Origin: Massilia eurypsychrophila
GTDB taxonomy: Bacteria; Pseudomonadota; Gammaproteobacteria; Burkholderiales; Burkholderiaceae_D
DNA: 64,000 bases
NCBI RefSeq assembly: GCF_002760655.1
Contig: NZ_PDOC01000007.1
Location: forward strand, 181,734 to 245,733
Reading direction: 5' to 3'
Below are positions 7,607 through 17,992 of the stretch, piece after piece. Position numbers and translations under genes: made by a program. Below the pieces are notes generated by a model. It was given only the letters and a program-made list of their open reading frames with translations, had not been told where the DNA came from and did no database searches. Numbering within the stretch: the first letter of the stretch is position 1; each line of letters opens with the position of its first letter.

Positions 7607-9694
7607 ATGAAAAATAATCCGACCTTCAAGCGCATCGCCTTTGCCGGCATTGGCGCCGTCCTGCTCGCTGCCGGCGCCCCGGCGCTGGCCGATCCACCGA
7701 GCCGCATCGCGCGCCTGGCATACATCAGCGGCCCGGTCAGCTTTGCGCCGGCCGGCGAAAACGACTGGGAAAACGCTGCCCTGAACACCACCCTGATCCC
7801 GGGCGACTGCCTGTGGGTGGAAAACGGTGCGCGCGACGAGGTGCAGATCGGCGGCGCCGCGCTGCGCATGGGCGGCGGCACGCTGGTGACGCTGGCGCAG
7901 CTGGCCGACCGGATGACGCGTCTGCAAATGGCGCAGGGCCGCATCAACGTGCGCGTGCGCTCGCTGCGTCCCAACGAAGTGGTTGAAATCGATACGCCCA
8001 ACCTGGCATTGTCGATCCGGCAGCCGGGCGAGTACCGCGTTGAAGTCGACCCGGTCGGTAACGCCACCATGGTGGCGGTGCGGCGCGGCCAGGCCGACGT
8101 CTTCGGCGACGGCAATGCGCACCGCCTGGCCAGCGGCCAGGCCTACCGCTTTGGCGGCTCCGACCTGCGCGGCGCGCAGTACGCGCGTGCCGACATCGAC
8201 GAATTCGACCGCTGGTCGACGTCGCGCGATCGCCGCCTCGAGCAGTCGCGCGCGGCGCGCTACGTCTCGCCGAACCTGGTCGGCTACGAAGACCTCGACG
8301 AGCAGGGCACCTGGCGCAGCGTGCCCACTTACGGCAATGTGTGGATGCCGTCGAACGTCGGCCGCGACTGGGCGCCGTACCGCGACGGCCACTGGTCGTA
8401 CGTGCAGCCATGGGGCTGGACCTGGGTCGACAAGGCGCCGTGGGGCTTCGCCGTGTCGCACTACGGGCGCTGGGCGCGCTTTCCGCGAGGGTGGGGCTGG
8501 GTGCCCGGCCCGCGCGCGGCAACGCCGGTGTACGCGCCGGCGCTGGTTGCCTTCATCAGCATCGGCGGCGGCGCGTATTCGCAGCGCGAGCGTCCGGTCG
8601 CCTGGTTCCCGCTGGCGCCGCGCGAAGCCTACCGGCCGTCGTACCGTGCCAGCCCGGCCTACGTCACCAACATCAACATCACCAACACCACCTTTGCGCG
8701 CAACCAGGTGCCGCGCGACGGTCAGCGTGTCGACTACGCCAACCGCCGGGTGGGCGGCGCAGTGACGGCGGTGCCGCGGACCGCATTCATGCGCGAGCAG
8801 CCGGTGTCGCGTGCGGCCATCGCGCTGCCGGTGGCGGCGCTGGCCGGCGCCGCCATCGCCAACGCCGGGCCGGCAGCGCCGGAACGCGGCGCGCGCGGCC
8901 GCGGCGAAGCTGGCCGCCCGCCACCGCAAGCGGTGATCGCACGGCAGGCGCAAGCCAGCGCGGCGCCGCCTCCGGCGGCATTGCGGCGTGCTCCGACTCC
9001 GGTACCGCCGCCGGTCGCCGTGGCGCCGGACGCGCCGACCGAGCGTGCCGCGCGGCGCCAGGACAGGCGCGAGGCGCGCGATGAACGCAATGGGCGCGAT
9101 AATCGCGATGGCCGGGATGATCGCGTTGACCGCAGCGGGCGCAATGACCGTAGTGGCCGCGAAGACCGCAATGACCGCAATGACCGCAATGACCGCAACG
9201 GCCGCGATGCGCATCCGCCTTCACCGCCGCCGCTGCCCCGCGCGCCCACGCCAGTAACGCCCGCGATCCCGGCCACGCCTGCCGTTCCGGCTGTTGCAGC
9301 TACCCCGCTGGCCCAAGCAAACGAGCGAGGCAACCGCCGCGAGGAACGGCGCGAGGCGCGTCCACCTGCGCCGCCGCCACTGGCGAACGCACCGACTCCA
9401 CCGGCGCCGCCGCCGGCCGCGGCTCCAATTGCGCCGAACGACCGGGCCTCGCGGCGCGATGAAATCCGCCAGGCGCGCGAACAGCAGCGCCAGGAACGGC
9501 CGGCGCCAGCCGCGCCTCCGCCGGCGCCCCCGGTTGCGGCGCCAGCTGCCGCGCCGGTTGCCCCGCGTCCGCCCGAGCCGCCAAAGCCGGAACAGCCGCG
9601 TGCCGAACAGGCGCAGCAGCAAGCCGGCCAGAATGGCCGCGGCAATGAGAAGAGGGGAGAAAAGCGCGACCGGGATCGTCCCGAAAAGGACTGA
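7607..9694 (+). CDS. Exported FecR-domain/DUF6600-type protein with low-complexity tail
   Basis: 695 residues. A signal peptide ends near ALA (residue 28). Residues about 30-190 resemble a FecR-like beta domain (GPVSFAPAGENDWENA, LIPGDCLWVENGARDEVQIGG, RINVRVRSL). Residues about 210-340 carry the Trp/Tyr-rich DUF6600-type segment (GRDWAPYRDGHWSYV, PWGWTWVDKAPWGFA, YGRWA, GWGWVPG). The last half is disordered: Pro/Ala-rich blocks alternate with Arg/Asp/Asn repeats (NDRNDRND, residues about 490-535). No sigma factor or TonB receptor is adjacent, so it is not a classical FecR regulator; an envelope-associated role is more likely. Function unknown. Confidence 0.75.
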   Translation: MKNNPTFKRIAFAGIGAVLLAAGAPALADPPSRIARLAYISGPVSFAPAGENDWENAALNTTLIPGDCLWVENGARDEVQIGGAALRMGGGTLVTLAQLADRMTRLQMAQGRINVRVRSLRPNEVVEIDTPNLALSIRQPGEYRVEVDPVGNATMVAVRRGQADVFGDGNAHRLASGQAYRFGGSDLRGAQYARADIDEFDRWSTSRDRRLEQSRAARYVSPNLVGYEDLDEQGTWRSVPTYGNVWMPSNVGRDWAPYRDGHWSYVQPWGWTWVDKAPWGFAVSHYGRWARFPRGWGWVPGPRAATPVYAPALVAFISIGGGAYSQRERPVAWFPLAPREAYRPSYRASPAYVTNINITNTTFARNQVPRDGQRVDYANRRVGGAVTAVPRTAFMREQPVSRAAIALPVAALAGAAIANAGPAAPERGARGRGEAGRPPPQAVIARQAQASAAPPPAALRRAPTPVPPPVAVAPDAPTERAARRQDRREARDERNGRDNRDGRDDRVDRSGRNDRSGREDRNDRNDRNDRNGRDAHPPSPPPLPRAPTPVTPAIPATPAVPAVAATPLAQANERGNRREERREARPPAPPPLANAPTPPAPPPAAAPIAPNDRASRRDEIRQAREQQRQERPAPAAPPPAPPVAAPAAAPVAPRPPEPPKPEQPRAEQAQQQAGQNGRGNEKRGEKRDRDRPEKD
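9079..9213 (+). repeat. In-frame 9-bp tandem-type repeat in the FecR-like gene
   Basis: A run built on 9-base units close to AATGACCGC encodes repeated Asn/Asp/Arg and Asn/Gly/Arg triplets. The last three units (about 9173-9199) are exact copies. Because the unit is a multiple of three, slippage would change length without breaking the frame. Confidence 0.75.
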
Positions 9695-9705
9695 TGCCGG
9701 CGCTG

Positions 9706-9739
9706 AAAAAACGCGGCGCCAGTGATGCTGGCGCCGCGC
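9706..9739 (-). terminator. Terminator of the RND efflux operon
   Basis: An 11-bp perfect stem, CGCGGCGCCAG (9713-9723) and CTGGCGCCGCG (9729-9739), with a 5-base loop. Read on the minus strand it is followed by six T residues (AAAAAA at 9706-9711 on plus). It lies between the convergent stops at 9694 and 9756 and may also slow plus-strand readthrough. Confidence 0.85.
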
Positions 9740-9755
9740 GGTTTGGAAGAACTGC

Positions 9756-12700
9756 TTACTTCATCATGTCCACAACCGGTTCCGTCTTGACGACCACCGG
9801 CGGATTGCCGCGCATGCGGCGCATCGTCCGGCCGAGGAAGTGTTCGAAGTCGTCGACGACGGTGAACACGGCCGGCACCACCAGAAGGCTCAGCAGGGTC
9901 GACGTGATCAGGCCGCCGATGACCGCAATCGCCATCGGCGAACGGAAGCTCGGGTCGGCGCCCCAGCCCAGCGCCAGCGGCATCATGCCGGCGCCCATCG
10001 CAATGGTGGTCATGATGATCGGCCGGCTACGCTTGTGGCAAGCGTCGACCAGCGCGTCGAACCGGTTCATGCCGGCCTGGCGCGCCAGGATCGCGTAGTC
10101 GACCAGCAGAATCGAGTTCTTCGTCACGATCCCCATCAGCATGATCAGGCCGATCATCGACGGCATCGACAGCGCCTGCCCGGTGATCAAGAGCGCCACG
10201 AAGGCGCCGCCGATCGACAGCGGCAGCGCGGCCAGGATCGTGATCGGCTGCATGAAGTCCTTGAACAGCAGCACCAGCACGCCGTAGATGCACAGCACGC
10301 CGATCAGCATGGCGACGCCGAAGCTGGCAAACAGCGCCGCCATCTCCTGCGCGTCGCCCAGTTCGGCGATTTTCACCGATGCCGGCAGGTTCGCCATCGC
10401 CGGCAGCGCGCGCGCCTCGGCGTTGACTTCGCCCAGCGAGCGTCCCGACAGTTCCACTTCGAGCGTGACGTTGCGGCTGCGATTGAGCCGGTCGATCTGC
10501 GCCGGTCCGCTTTCCATCGTGATGTCGGCGACGTTGGCCAGCATGACCGGGCCGTTCTTGCCGGGCACCGTCAGGCGTCCAATGGCGGCCAGGTCGGCGC
10601 GTACCGCGTCGGGCAGCTTGACGCGGATCGGCACCTGGCGCTCCGACAGATTGAGCTTGGTCAGCGCGGTGTCGTAGTCGCCGGCGGTTGCCACGCGAAC
10701 GGTCTCGCCGATCGCCGACGCCGTCACGCCCAGGTCCGCGGCCCTGGCGAAATTCGGCCGCACGATGATTTCGGGGCGCACCAGCGACGCGCTCGAGCTG
10801 ACGTTGCCGACGCCCTTCAAGGTGCGCAGCTCGCGTTCGACCTGCTGCGCCGATGCGGTCAGGGCCACCGGGTCTTCGCTGCGCAGCACCAGCTGCATCT
10901 TGACGCCGGTGTCCGGCGGGCCGACGTTAAAGCGCGCGCCCGGAATCTGGTCGAGCCTGGCGCGGATCTGGCGCTCCAGCGCGTCCATCGATTCCTTGCG
11001 GTCGGTGCGGTGCAGCGTGGTCAGGGTCAGCACAGCGCGCCGTGCTTCGGCCGCCGCGCCAGGGGCGAATGCGTCGCCGCTGGAGCCGCCGCCGATCGAG
11101 CTGAATACGCCGGTGATGCCTTTCACCTGCATCGCCGCCAGGCGCGCCTGCTCGGCGACGACCCGCGTTTCCGCCAGCGTGGAGCCGGGCGGCAGTTCGA
11201 GGTTGATCTGCGTCTGGCCGCGGTCGGCCGGCGGCACGAAGCCGGTCGGCAGCAGCGGCACCAGCGCAATCGAGCCGATGAAGAACAGGCCCGACGCAAT
11301 CGCCGTGATCAGGCGGTGGTTCAGGCACCACTTCATGGCGCGCATGTAGCGCTGCATGATCCAGCCGTCCTTTTCCTCGCGGTGCGCGGTCGGCTTCATG
11401 ATGTAGGCCGCCATCATCGGCGTCAGCAGTCGCGCCACCACCAGGGAGGCGAGAATCGCCAGCACCGCGGTCCAGCCGAACTGCTTGAAGAACAGGCCCG
11501 GGATGCCGCCCATGAAAGCGGTCGGCAAAAACACCGCCACCAGCGCGAACGTCGTGGCGATCACCGCCATGCCGATTTCGTCGGCCGCTTCCAGCGCCGC
11601 CTGCATCGGCGTTTTCCCCATCCGCAGGTGGCGCGAGATGTTCTCGATCTCGACGATCGCGTCGTCCACCAGCACACCGACCACCAGCGCGAGCGACAGC
11701 AAGGTGACGGTGTTGAGCGTGTAGCCGAACAGGTACTGGCCGAGGAAGGCCGGAATCACCGACAGCGGCAAGGCGGCGGCCGCCACCAGCGTGGCGCGCC
11801 AGTCGCGCAGGAACCACCACACCACCAGGATCGCCAGCAGTGCGCCTTCATACAGCAGCTCCATCGAGCCGACGAAATTCTCTTCGACCGGCTTGGCGTT
11901 GTCGATCACTTCCTTGAGCACGACGTTGGCGTGCTCCGTCTGCAGCAACTTGATCGCTTCGCGCGCGCCGGCCGCCACTTCGACTTCGCTGGCGCCCTTG
12001 GTGCGGAATACTTCAAAGCCGACCACCCGCTTGCCATCGTGCTCGGCGAAAGAGCGCGGCTCGGACACCGTGTCGGTGACCTTGGCGACCTGGTCGAGGC
12101 GCACGCGGCGCCCGTCGGCCAGTGGAATGTCGAGCGCCGCCAGTTCGGCCGCGCTCTTGACGGTGGCGATCGTGCGCACCGATTGCTCGGCGCCGCTGAC
12201 GTCGCCGCGCCCGCCCGGCGCTTCGCGCTGGACATTGCGCAGCTGGCGCGAGACGTCGACCGCGGCGACCTGCAAGCCGGCCATGCGCGCGTCGTCGAGT
12301 TCAACCCGCACCTCGCGCGTGACGCCGCCGACCCGCTTGACGGCGCCCACGCCGGGAACGCTGAGCAGCCGCTTGGCCACCGTGTTGTCGACGAACCAGC
12401 TCACTTCCTGGTCGTCCAGCCCGGCGTTACCGCGCCCTGCGGCCGCCTGCGCCACGAACGTCAGCACCACGCGCCCGGCGGTGGACGCCTTGGTGACGGT
12501 CGGGTCGCGCATCTCGGCCGGCAAGTCAGCCTTGACGCGCGCCACCGCGTCGCGCACGTCGTTGACGCCTTCGGCGATATTTTTCTCTAGGATGAATTCG
12601 ACCGTGACCGTGGCCACGCCGTCGAGCACCTTCGAGTAGATGTTCTTCACGCCCTGCAAGGTGGCGACCGAATCCTCGATCTTGCGCGCCACTTCGGTTT

Positions 12701-12878
12701 CCAGCTGCGCCGGGGCAGCGCCGTCGAGCACCGCCGTGACGGTGACGATCGGCAGCTCGATGTCGGGGAAGTCCTGGACCTTGTTGGCCTTGTAGGCGAG
12801 CAGGCCCGCCAGCGACAGCAGGATGAACAGCATGATCGCCGGGACCGGGTTCTTGATCGATAGTGCGGAAAAATTCAT
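9756..12878 (-). CDS. RND multidrug efflux transporter, HAE1 family inner-membrane pump
   Basis: 1040 residues, the normal length for proton-driven hydrophobe/amphiphile efflux pumps. It begins MNFSALSIKNPVPAIMLF with the first membrane helix and has two large periplasmic loops and two blocks of membrane helices. The conserved TM4 motif VGVLVDDAIVEIENI carries the paired aspartates of the proton relay. The first gene half resembles the MexF/AcrB-like superfamily; substrates cannot be deduced. It follows the adaptor gene by 9 bases and is the last gene of an operon tetR - outer-membrane factor - adaptor - pump, completing a tripartite efflux machine across both membranes. Confidence 0.93.
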   Translation of the reverse strand: MNFSALSIKNPVPAIMLFILLSLAGLLAYKANKVQDFPDIELPIVTVTAVLDGAAPAQLETEVARKIEDSVATLQGVKNIYSKVLDGVATVTVEFILEKNIAEGVNDVRDAVARVKADLPAEMRDPTVTKASTAGRVVLTFVAQAAAGRGNAGLDDQEVSWFVDNTVAKRLLSVPGVGAVKRVGGVTREVRVELDDARMAGLQVAAVDVSRQLRNVQREAPGGRGDVSGAEQSVRTIATVKSAAELAALDIPLADGRRVRLDQVAKVTDTVSEPRSFAEHDGKRVVGFEVFRTKGASEVEVAAGAREAIKLLQTEHANVVLKEVIDNAKPVEENFVGSMELLYEGALLAILVVWWFLRDWRATLVAAAALPLSVIPAFLGQYLFGYTLNTVTLLSLALVVGVLVDDAIVEIENISRHLRMGKTPMQAALEAADEIGMAVIATTFALVAVFLPTAFMGGIPGLFFKQFGWTAVLAILASLVVARLLTPMMAAYIMKPTAHREEKDGWIMQRYMRAMKWCLNHRLITAIASGLFFIGSIALVPLLPTGFVPPADRGQTQINLELPPGSTLAETRVVAEQARLAAMQVKGITGVFSSIGGGSSGDAFAPGAAAEARRAVLTLTTLHRTDRKESMDALERQIRARLDQIPGARFNVGPPDTGVKMQLVLRSEDPVALTASAQQVERELRTLKGVGNVSSSASLVRPEIIVRPNFARAADLGVTASAIGETVRVATAGDYDTALTKLNLSERQVPIRVKLPDAVRADLAAIGRLTVPGKNGPVMLANVADITMESGPAQIDRLNRSRNVTLEVELSGRSLGEVNAEARALPAMANLPASVKIAELGDAQEMAALFASFGVAMLIGVLCIYGVLVLLFKDFMQPITILAALPLSIGGAFVALLITGQALSMPSMIGLIMLMGIVTKNSILLVDYAILARQAGMNRFDALVDACHKRSRPIIMTTIAMGAGMMPLALGWGADPSFRSPMAIAVIGGLITSTLLSLLVVPAVFTVVDDFEHFLGRTMRRMRGNPPVVVKTEPVVDMMK

Positions 12879-12887
12879 GGCCAGTCC

Positions 12888-14042
12888 TTATTTCGCGGCG
12901 ACGGCGGCGGCCGGCGCCGATGCTGGAGCGGGCACGTTGCGTACCAGGTCGCCGTCGTTGAGGAAGCCGGCGCCGCCGACCACCACCAGCGTCTCGGGCG
13001 TGAGGCCGCTGACCACTTCGATGCGGTCAGCCACGCGGCGCCCGGTCTGCACCTTGAGCTGGCTGACGCGCTGGTCGGCATTGAGGCGGAACACGTAGCT
13101 GAAGCCGTCGCGCACCACCACCGACTGCTGCGGCACCGTCATCGCGTCCGATATGCCCAGTTCGAACTGGCCGCTGGCGAACATGCCGGCCTTGAACGGC
13201 GCGCTCGCGCCCAGCATCGGCGGCAGGTCCACATATACCAGCGCGGAACGGGTCTGCGGATCGATGGTCGGCGCAATCATGCGCACGCGCCCCGTCAGCT
13301 CGGACCCATTGGCCGCCTTCACCAGCGCGCTGGTGCCCGGCTTGACGCGCGACAGTTCGGACGCCGTCACTTCGGCGCGCCACTCGAGGCGGCCCTGGCG
13401 GATCATGCGGAACAACTCGGTGCCGACGCCCACCACCGAGCCGACGGTGGCGGTGCGTGCCGAGATGACGCCGCTGTCGGGCGCCACCACCTGCGTGTAC
13501 TTCAGGCGCAGCTGCTGCGCCGACAGTGTCGCTTGCGAGGCGGCGATGCGGGCATTGGCGGTCTGCTCGGCCGTCATGTACTGGCTGATCTGCTGTCCGC
13601 TGAGCGCGCCCGACGACTGCAGGGTGCGTGCGCGCGCCGCATTGGCCGCCGCTTCGGCAGCGTTTGCGCGCGTTTCCTGCAGCGCCGCGCGCGCCTGCGC
13701 CACGTCGGCGTTGACGCTGTCGGCGGAGAACACGGCCAGCACCTGGCCCTTCTTGACGATGTCGCCGACGTTGACGCGCACTTCGGTCAGGCGAAAGCCG
13801 CCGGTCTCACTGCCGATGATCGCTTCCTGCCACGCCACCACGTTGCCATTGGCGGCAAGCTTGATCGGCAGGCGCGCCGGCGACGCGCGCACGGTGGTGA
13901 CGGTCAGCGCCGGCTTGGCCGCGCCGGGCTTCTTGTCGTCGGCCGCGATCGAGCTTGGCGACACGAGCAGCGTGGCGGCGGCGCAAGCGGCAACGACGCC
14001 GAGGACGAGGGCCGATGCAGGGTTGAGTAACAGGTTTTTCAT
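12888..14042 (-). CDS. RND efflux periplasmic adaptor (membrane fusion protein)
   Basis: 384 residues from ATG 14042, chosen over an upstream in-frame ATG at 14072 because GGAAA lies 9 bases ahead of it. It has an N-terminal membrane or signal segment (ASALVLGVVAACAAATLL). This is followed by the lipoyl-like half motif (GNVVAWQEAIIGSETGGFRL, VNVGDIVKKGQVLAVF), a helical hairpin (DVAQARAALQETRANAAEA to QQLRLKYTQV), the second lipoyl half (VVAPDSGVISAR) and the beta-barrel/MP domains. It bridges the pump and the outer-membrane channel in the periplasm. Position between the OMF and pump genes supports the role. Confidence 0.93.
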   Translation of the reverse strand: MKNLLLNPASALVLGVVAACAAATLLVSPSSIAADDKKPGAAKPALTVTTVRASPARLPIKLAANGNVVAWQEAIIGSETGGFRLTEVRVNVGDIVKKGQVLAVFSADSVNADVAQARAALQETRANAAEAAANAARARTLQSSGALSGQQISQYMTAEQTANARIAASQATLSAQQLRLKYTQVVAPDSGVISARTATVGSVVGVGTELFRMIRQGRLEWRAEVTASELSRVKPGTSALVKAANGSELTGRVRMIAPTIDPQTRSALVYVDLPPMLGASAPFKAGMFASGQFELGISDAMTVPQQSVVVRDGFSYVFRLNADQRVSQLKVQTGRRVADRIEVVSGLTPETLVVVGGAGFLNDGDLVRNVPAPASAPAAAVAAK

Positions 14043-14087
14043 GGTCTTGTTTCCGGGTTCGAGGCGCATCATGTTGATATCGGGATC

Positions 14088-15476
14088 TTAGTTAGCGGCT
14101 GCGGCGTTCCAGCCGCCGCCGGCGGCGCGGTACAGCGCGATCCACGCGCCGTTGCGTTCGCGCTGCAGGTTTACCAGCGCGATTTCGGCGGCCAGGTAAG
14201 TGCGGCGCGCGTCTTCCAGCTGCAGCAGGCTGGCCAGGCCGTTCTTGTACAGGTCTTCGGTGGCGCGGAACGAATAGCGGTAGCCTTCCAGCGCCACCTG
14301 GGCGTCGCCGCTGCGGCCGGCCGTGCTGTGCAGGGTGACCAGAGCATCCTCCACTTCGCGCACTGCCTGGCGCGCCACCGCGCGATAGGTGACGACGGCG
14401 TTGTCGTAGCGCGCACTGGCCGCGTCGACGTTGGCGGCTCGCGCGCCGGCGTCGAACACCGGTACCGTCAGCGCCAGCGGGCCGATGCTCCAGGTGTCGA
14501 TGGTGGTGTTGACGCCGCCGCTGCGCAAGTTGCCGGCGCCGACCGATCCTTGCAACGTCAGGCGCGGATAGCGCTGCGACTGGGCGCTGCCGACGTCGAA
14601 GCTGGCCGCGGCCACTTCGCGTTCGGCGTTGAACACGTCGGGACGCTGCGCCAGCGTGTCGGCCGGCAGCGCGCTGATCTCGATCGGCGCCGCCGGCGTT
14701 GCCACCGCACTTATCAGCTTCTGGCGCAGTTCCGGTTCCGGCAGCGCCGTCAGCGCCACCAGCGCCTTGACGTCGAGGTCGCACAGCGCGCGCTGCAAGG
14801 TGGCGCGGGCCTTGCCTTCGGCCGCGCTGGCGCGCGCCAGCGCGGCGTTGGCCGGCGACTGGAAGCCGGCGTCGGTGGTCAGCTGGGTCAGGCGCGCGCT
14901 GTCGGCGCGCGAGGCCGCATCCTGGTCGGCCACCGCCAGCAGCATGCCGCAGGCGCGCAGCGCGTAGTACTGGTTGGCCACCTCGGCGGCGACCGAAACG
15001 CGCGCCTCGTGCCAGCCGGCCTGCGCGCCGACGAAGCGCTCGTCGGCGGCGCGCCGCTCGGCGCGGCGCCCGCCAAACAAATCGATCTCCCACGCCGCCT
15101 GGAACGCCGCCTGGCTGGTGGTACCCATCGGCAGGGCGCTTTGCTGGTTGCTGCGGATGATGCTGGCGCCGGCGTCGACCGACGGCAGCAGGGCCGCGCC
15201 GGCCGCCACGCGTTCGGCGCGCGACTGCGCGATGCGCGCGCGCGCCGTCGACACGTTCGGGCTGGCGCCCTGCGCCGCATCGATCAGCTGCACCAGCAGT
15301 GGATCGCCCTGGCGCTGCCACCAGCTGGCCAGGTCGGTCAGGCTGCCGTTGTGCGCGGGCGAGGCGAACCATTGCGGTGGCACCGGCGCGGCGACCCTTT
15401 GCGGCGGCGGCGACAGCGCGCAGGCGCACAGCGCGAGCGGAGCGGCAGCCGTCATCAGATTGCGAAATATCGTCAT
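14088..15476 (-). CDS. Outer-membrane efflux lipoprotein, NodT/OprM family
   Basis: 462 residues from ATG 15476, which has AAAGAAG just upstream; a longer upstream reading frame belongs to the overlapping tetR region. The N terminus MTIFRNLMTAAAPLALCAC ends in a lipobox-like LCAC, so it is probably lipid-anchored. Two repeats of long alpha-helical, Ala/Gln/Arg-rich sequence match the trimeric TolC-like channel fold (for example PDVFNAEREVAAASFDVGSAQ and the final LLQLEDARRTYLAAEIALVNLQRER). Its start overlaps the tetR stop by 4 bases (ATGA), showing translational coupling. It forms the exit duct of the efflux system. Confidence 0.92.
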   Translation of the reverse strand: MTIFRNLMTAAAPLALCACALSPPPQRVAAPVPPQWFASPAHNGSLTDLASWWQRQGDPLLVQLIDAAQGASPNVSTARARIAQSRAERVAAGAALLPSVDAGASIIRSNQQSALPMGTTSQAAFQAAWEIDLFGGRRAERRAADERFVGAQAGWHEARVSVAAEVANQYYALRACGMLLAVADQDAASRADSARLTQLTTDAGFQSPANAALARASAAEGKARATLQRALCDLDVKALVALTALPEPELRQKLISAVATPAAPIEISALPADTLAQRPDVFNAEREVAAASFDVGSAQSQRYPRLTLQGSVGAGNLRSGGVNTTIDTWSIGPLALTVPVFDAGARAANVDAASARYDNAVVTYRAVARQAVREVEDALVTLHSTAGRSGDAQVALEGYRYSFRATEDLYKNGLASLLQLEDARRTYLAAEIALVNLQRERNGAWIALYRAAGGGWNAAAAN

Positions 15477-16189
15477 GCGTTCTTCTTTCGTGGCGGTGAT
15501 GTTGGTGTCGTTGCGGCGGCGGCCAGGCGCGCCTGGTCGGCGTTGACCATCGCCTCTGCATAGTCGACCATGCGCGCCACCCAGCTGTCGAGGGCCGTGT
15601 CGCTGGCTAACAGCTGCGGGGAGATCTGGTCGATGACGTCGCGCGTGATCATCACCTGGGTGGCCAGGCCAACCACGCAAAACGCCAGCCGCGCCACGTC
15701 ATCGCCGGTTTCGGCGATTCCCATGTGGCGCGCCAGCACCCGCACCAGGGCGGCGTGGGCCGGCTTGATGCCGTTGTCGATCTCGGCCAGCCACATGCCG
15801 GTCGGCTCGACCATTTCGCGGAACCACATGCGCATGCAAAGGCGCGCCAGGTCGCCCTGCTTGAGCGGCTCGAGCAGCATGACGTAGAAGCCGTGGAGCG
15901 ACTCGCGCAGCGAGGCCTGCGGATTGGCAAAGACGTCCGTGTCCGAGGCGGTGCACGCATTGATTTCGCCGAACGCGGCGCGGTACAGGCCGGCCTTGTC
16001 GCCGAAGTAGTAGCTGATCGAGGCGATGTTGGTGCCGGCGGCGAGCGCGATTTCGCGCGTCGAGGTCTTGGCGAAGCCCTGTGCGGCGAACAGGCGCATC
16101 GCTGCCAGCAGCAAGCGCTGGCGCGACTGCGCGCCGTCCGACCGGGTCTTGCGGCCTTCGTCGTGGGTGTTGGTGCCGGATTCTTCCAT
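15473..16189 (-). CDS. TetR family transcriptional regulator of the efflux operon
   Basis: 238 residues from ATG 16189; a TTG at 16207 is the alternative start. The N-terminal TetR helix-turn-helix is clear: LLLAAMRLFAAQGFAKTSTREI then AGTNIASISYYFGDKAGLY. The C-terminal ligand domain resembles the CerR-type group (FYVMLLEPLKQGDLARLCMRM). As first gene of the efflux operon and overlapping the channel gene by four bases, it very likely represses its own operon and is released by a pump substrate. Its binding site should lie in 16190-16353, shared with the divergent DUF1800 gene. Confidence 0.9.
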   Translation of the reverse strand: MEESGTNTHDEGRKTRSDGAQSRQRLLLAAMRLFAAQGFAKTSTREIALAAGTNIASISYYFGDKAGLYRAAFGEINACTASDTDVFANPQASLRESLHGFYVMLLEPLKQGDLARLCMRMWFREMVEPTGMWLAEIDNGIKPAHAALVRVLARHMGIAETGDDVARLAFCVVGLATQVMITRDVIDQISPQLLASDTALDSWVARMVDYAEAMVNADQARLAAAATTPTSPPRKKNA

Positions 16190-16353
16190 TGACGGATTAC
16201 ACCACAAAAATGAAACGGCCGATATAACTAAATCGATTGTTTGATGTGCCGTTACATCTGCTTACGATTGAAACACGGAAACCTTTAACGACGATGACAA
16301 TTAGGATATCTTGGTACAGCCGGGATTGACCGGCTGCCTCGATTGGGCCGACC
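16190..16353. promoter_or_regulatory. Divergent promoter region between tetR and the DUF1800 gene
   Basis: 164-bp region that must hold promoters for both directions. An AATCGATT palindrome lies around 16231-16238 in an AT-rich stretch, a plausible TetR operator place. A perfect inverted repeat, CAGCCGG (16317-16323) and CCGGCTG (16330-16336) with a 6-base spacer, ends 17 bases before ATG 16354. No promoter hexamers are convincing. Confidence 0.35.
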
Positions 16354-17976
<1,623 letters not shown>

Positions 17977-17992
17977 AACGCGGAGAACAACA

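Noticed and set aside
8734..9645. Long minus-strand reading frames opposite the FecR-like gene
   Set aside because: They are the complement of the GC-rich repeat region, with monotonous composition and no start signal.
9840..12590. 916-codon plus-strand reading frame through the RND pump gene
   Set aside because: It is the antisense of a clear pump gene; composition is Arg/His/Gln-rich as expected from a shadow frame.
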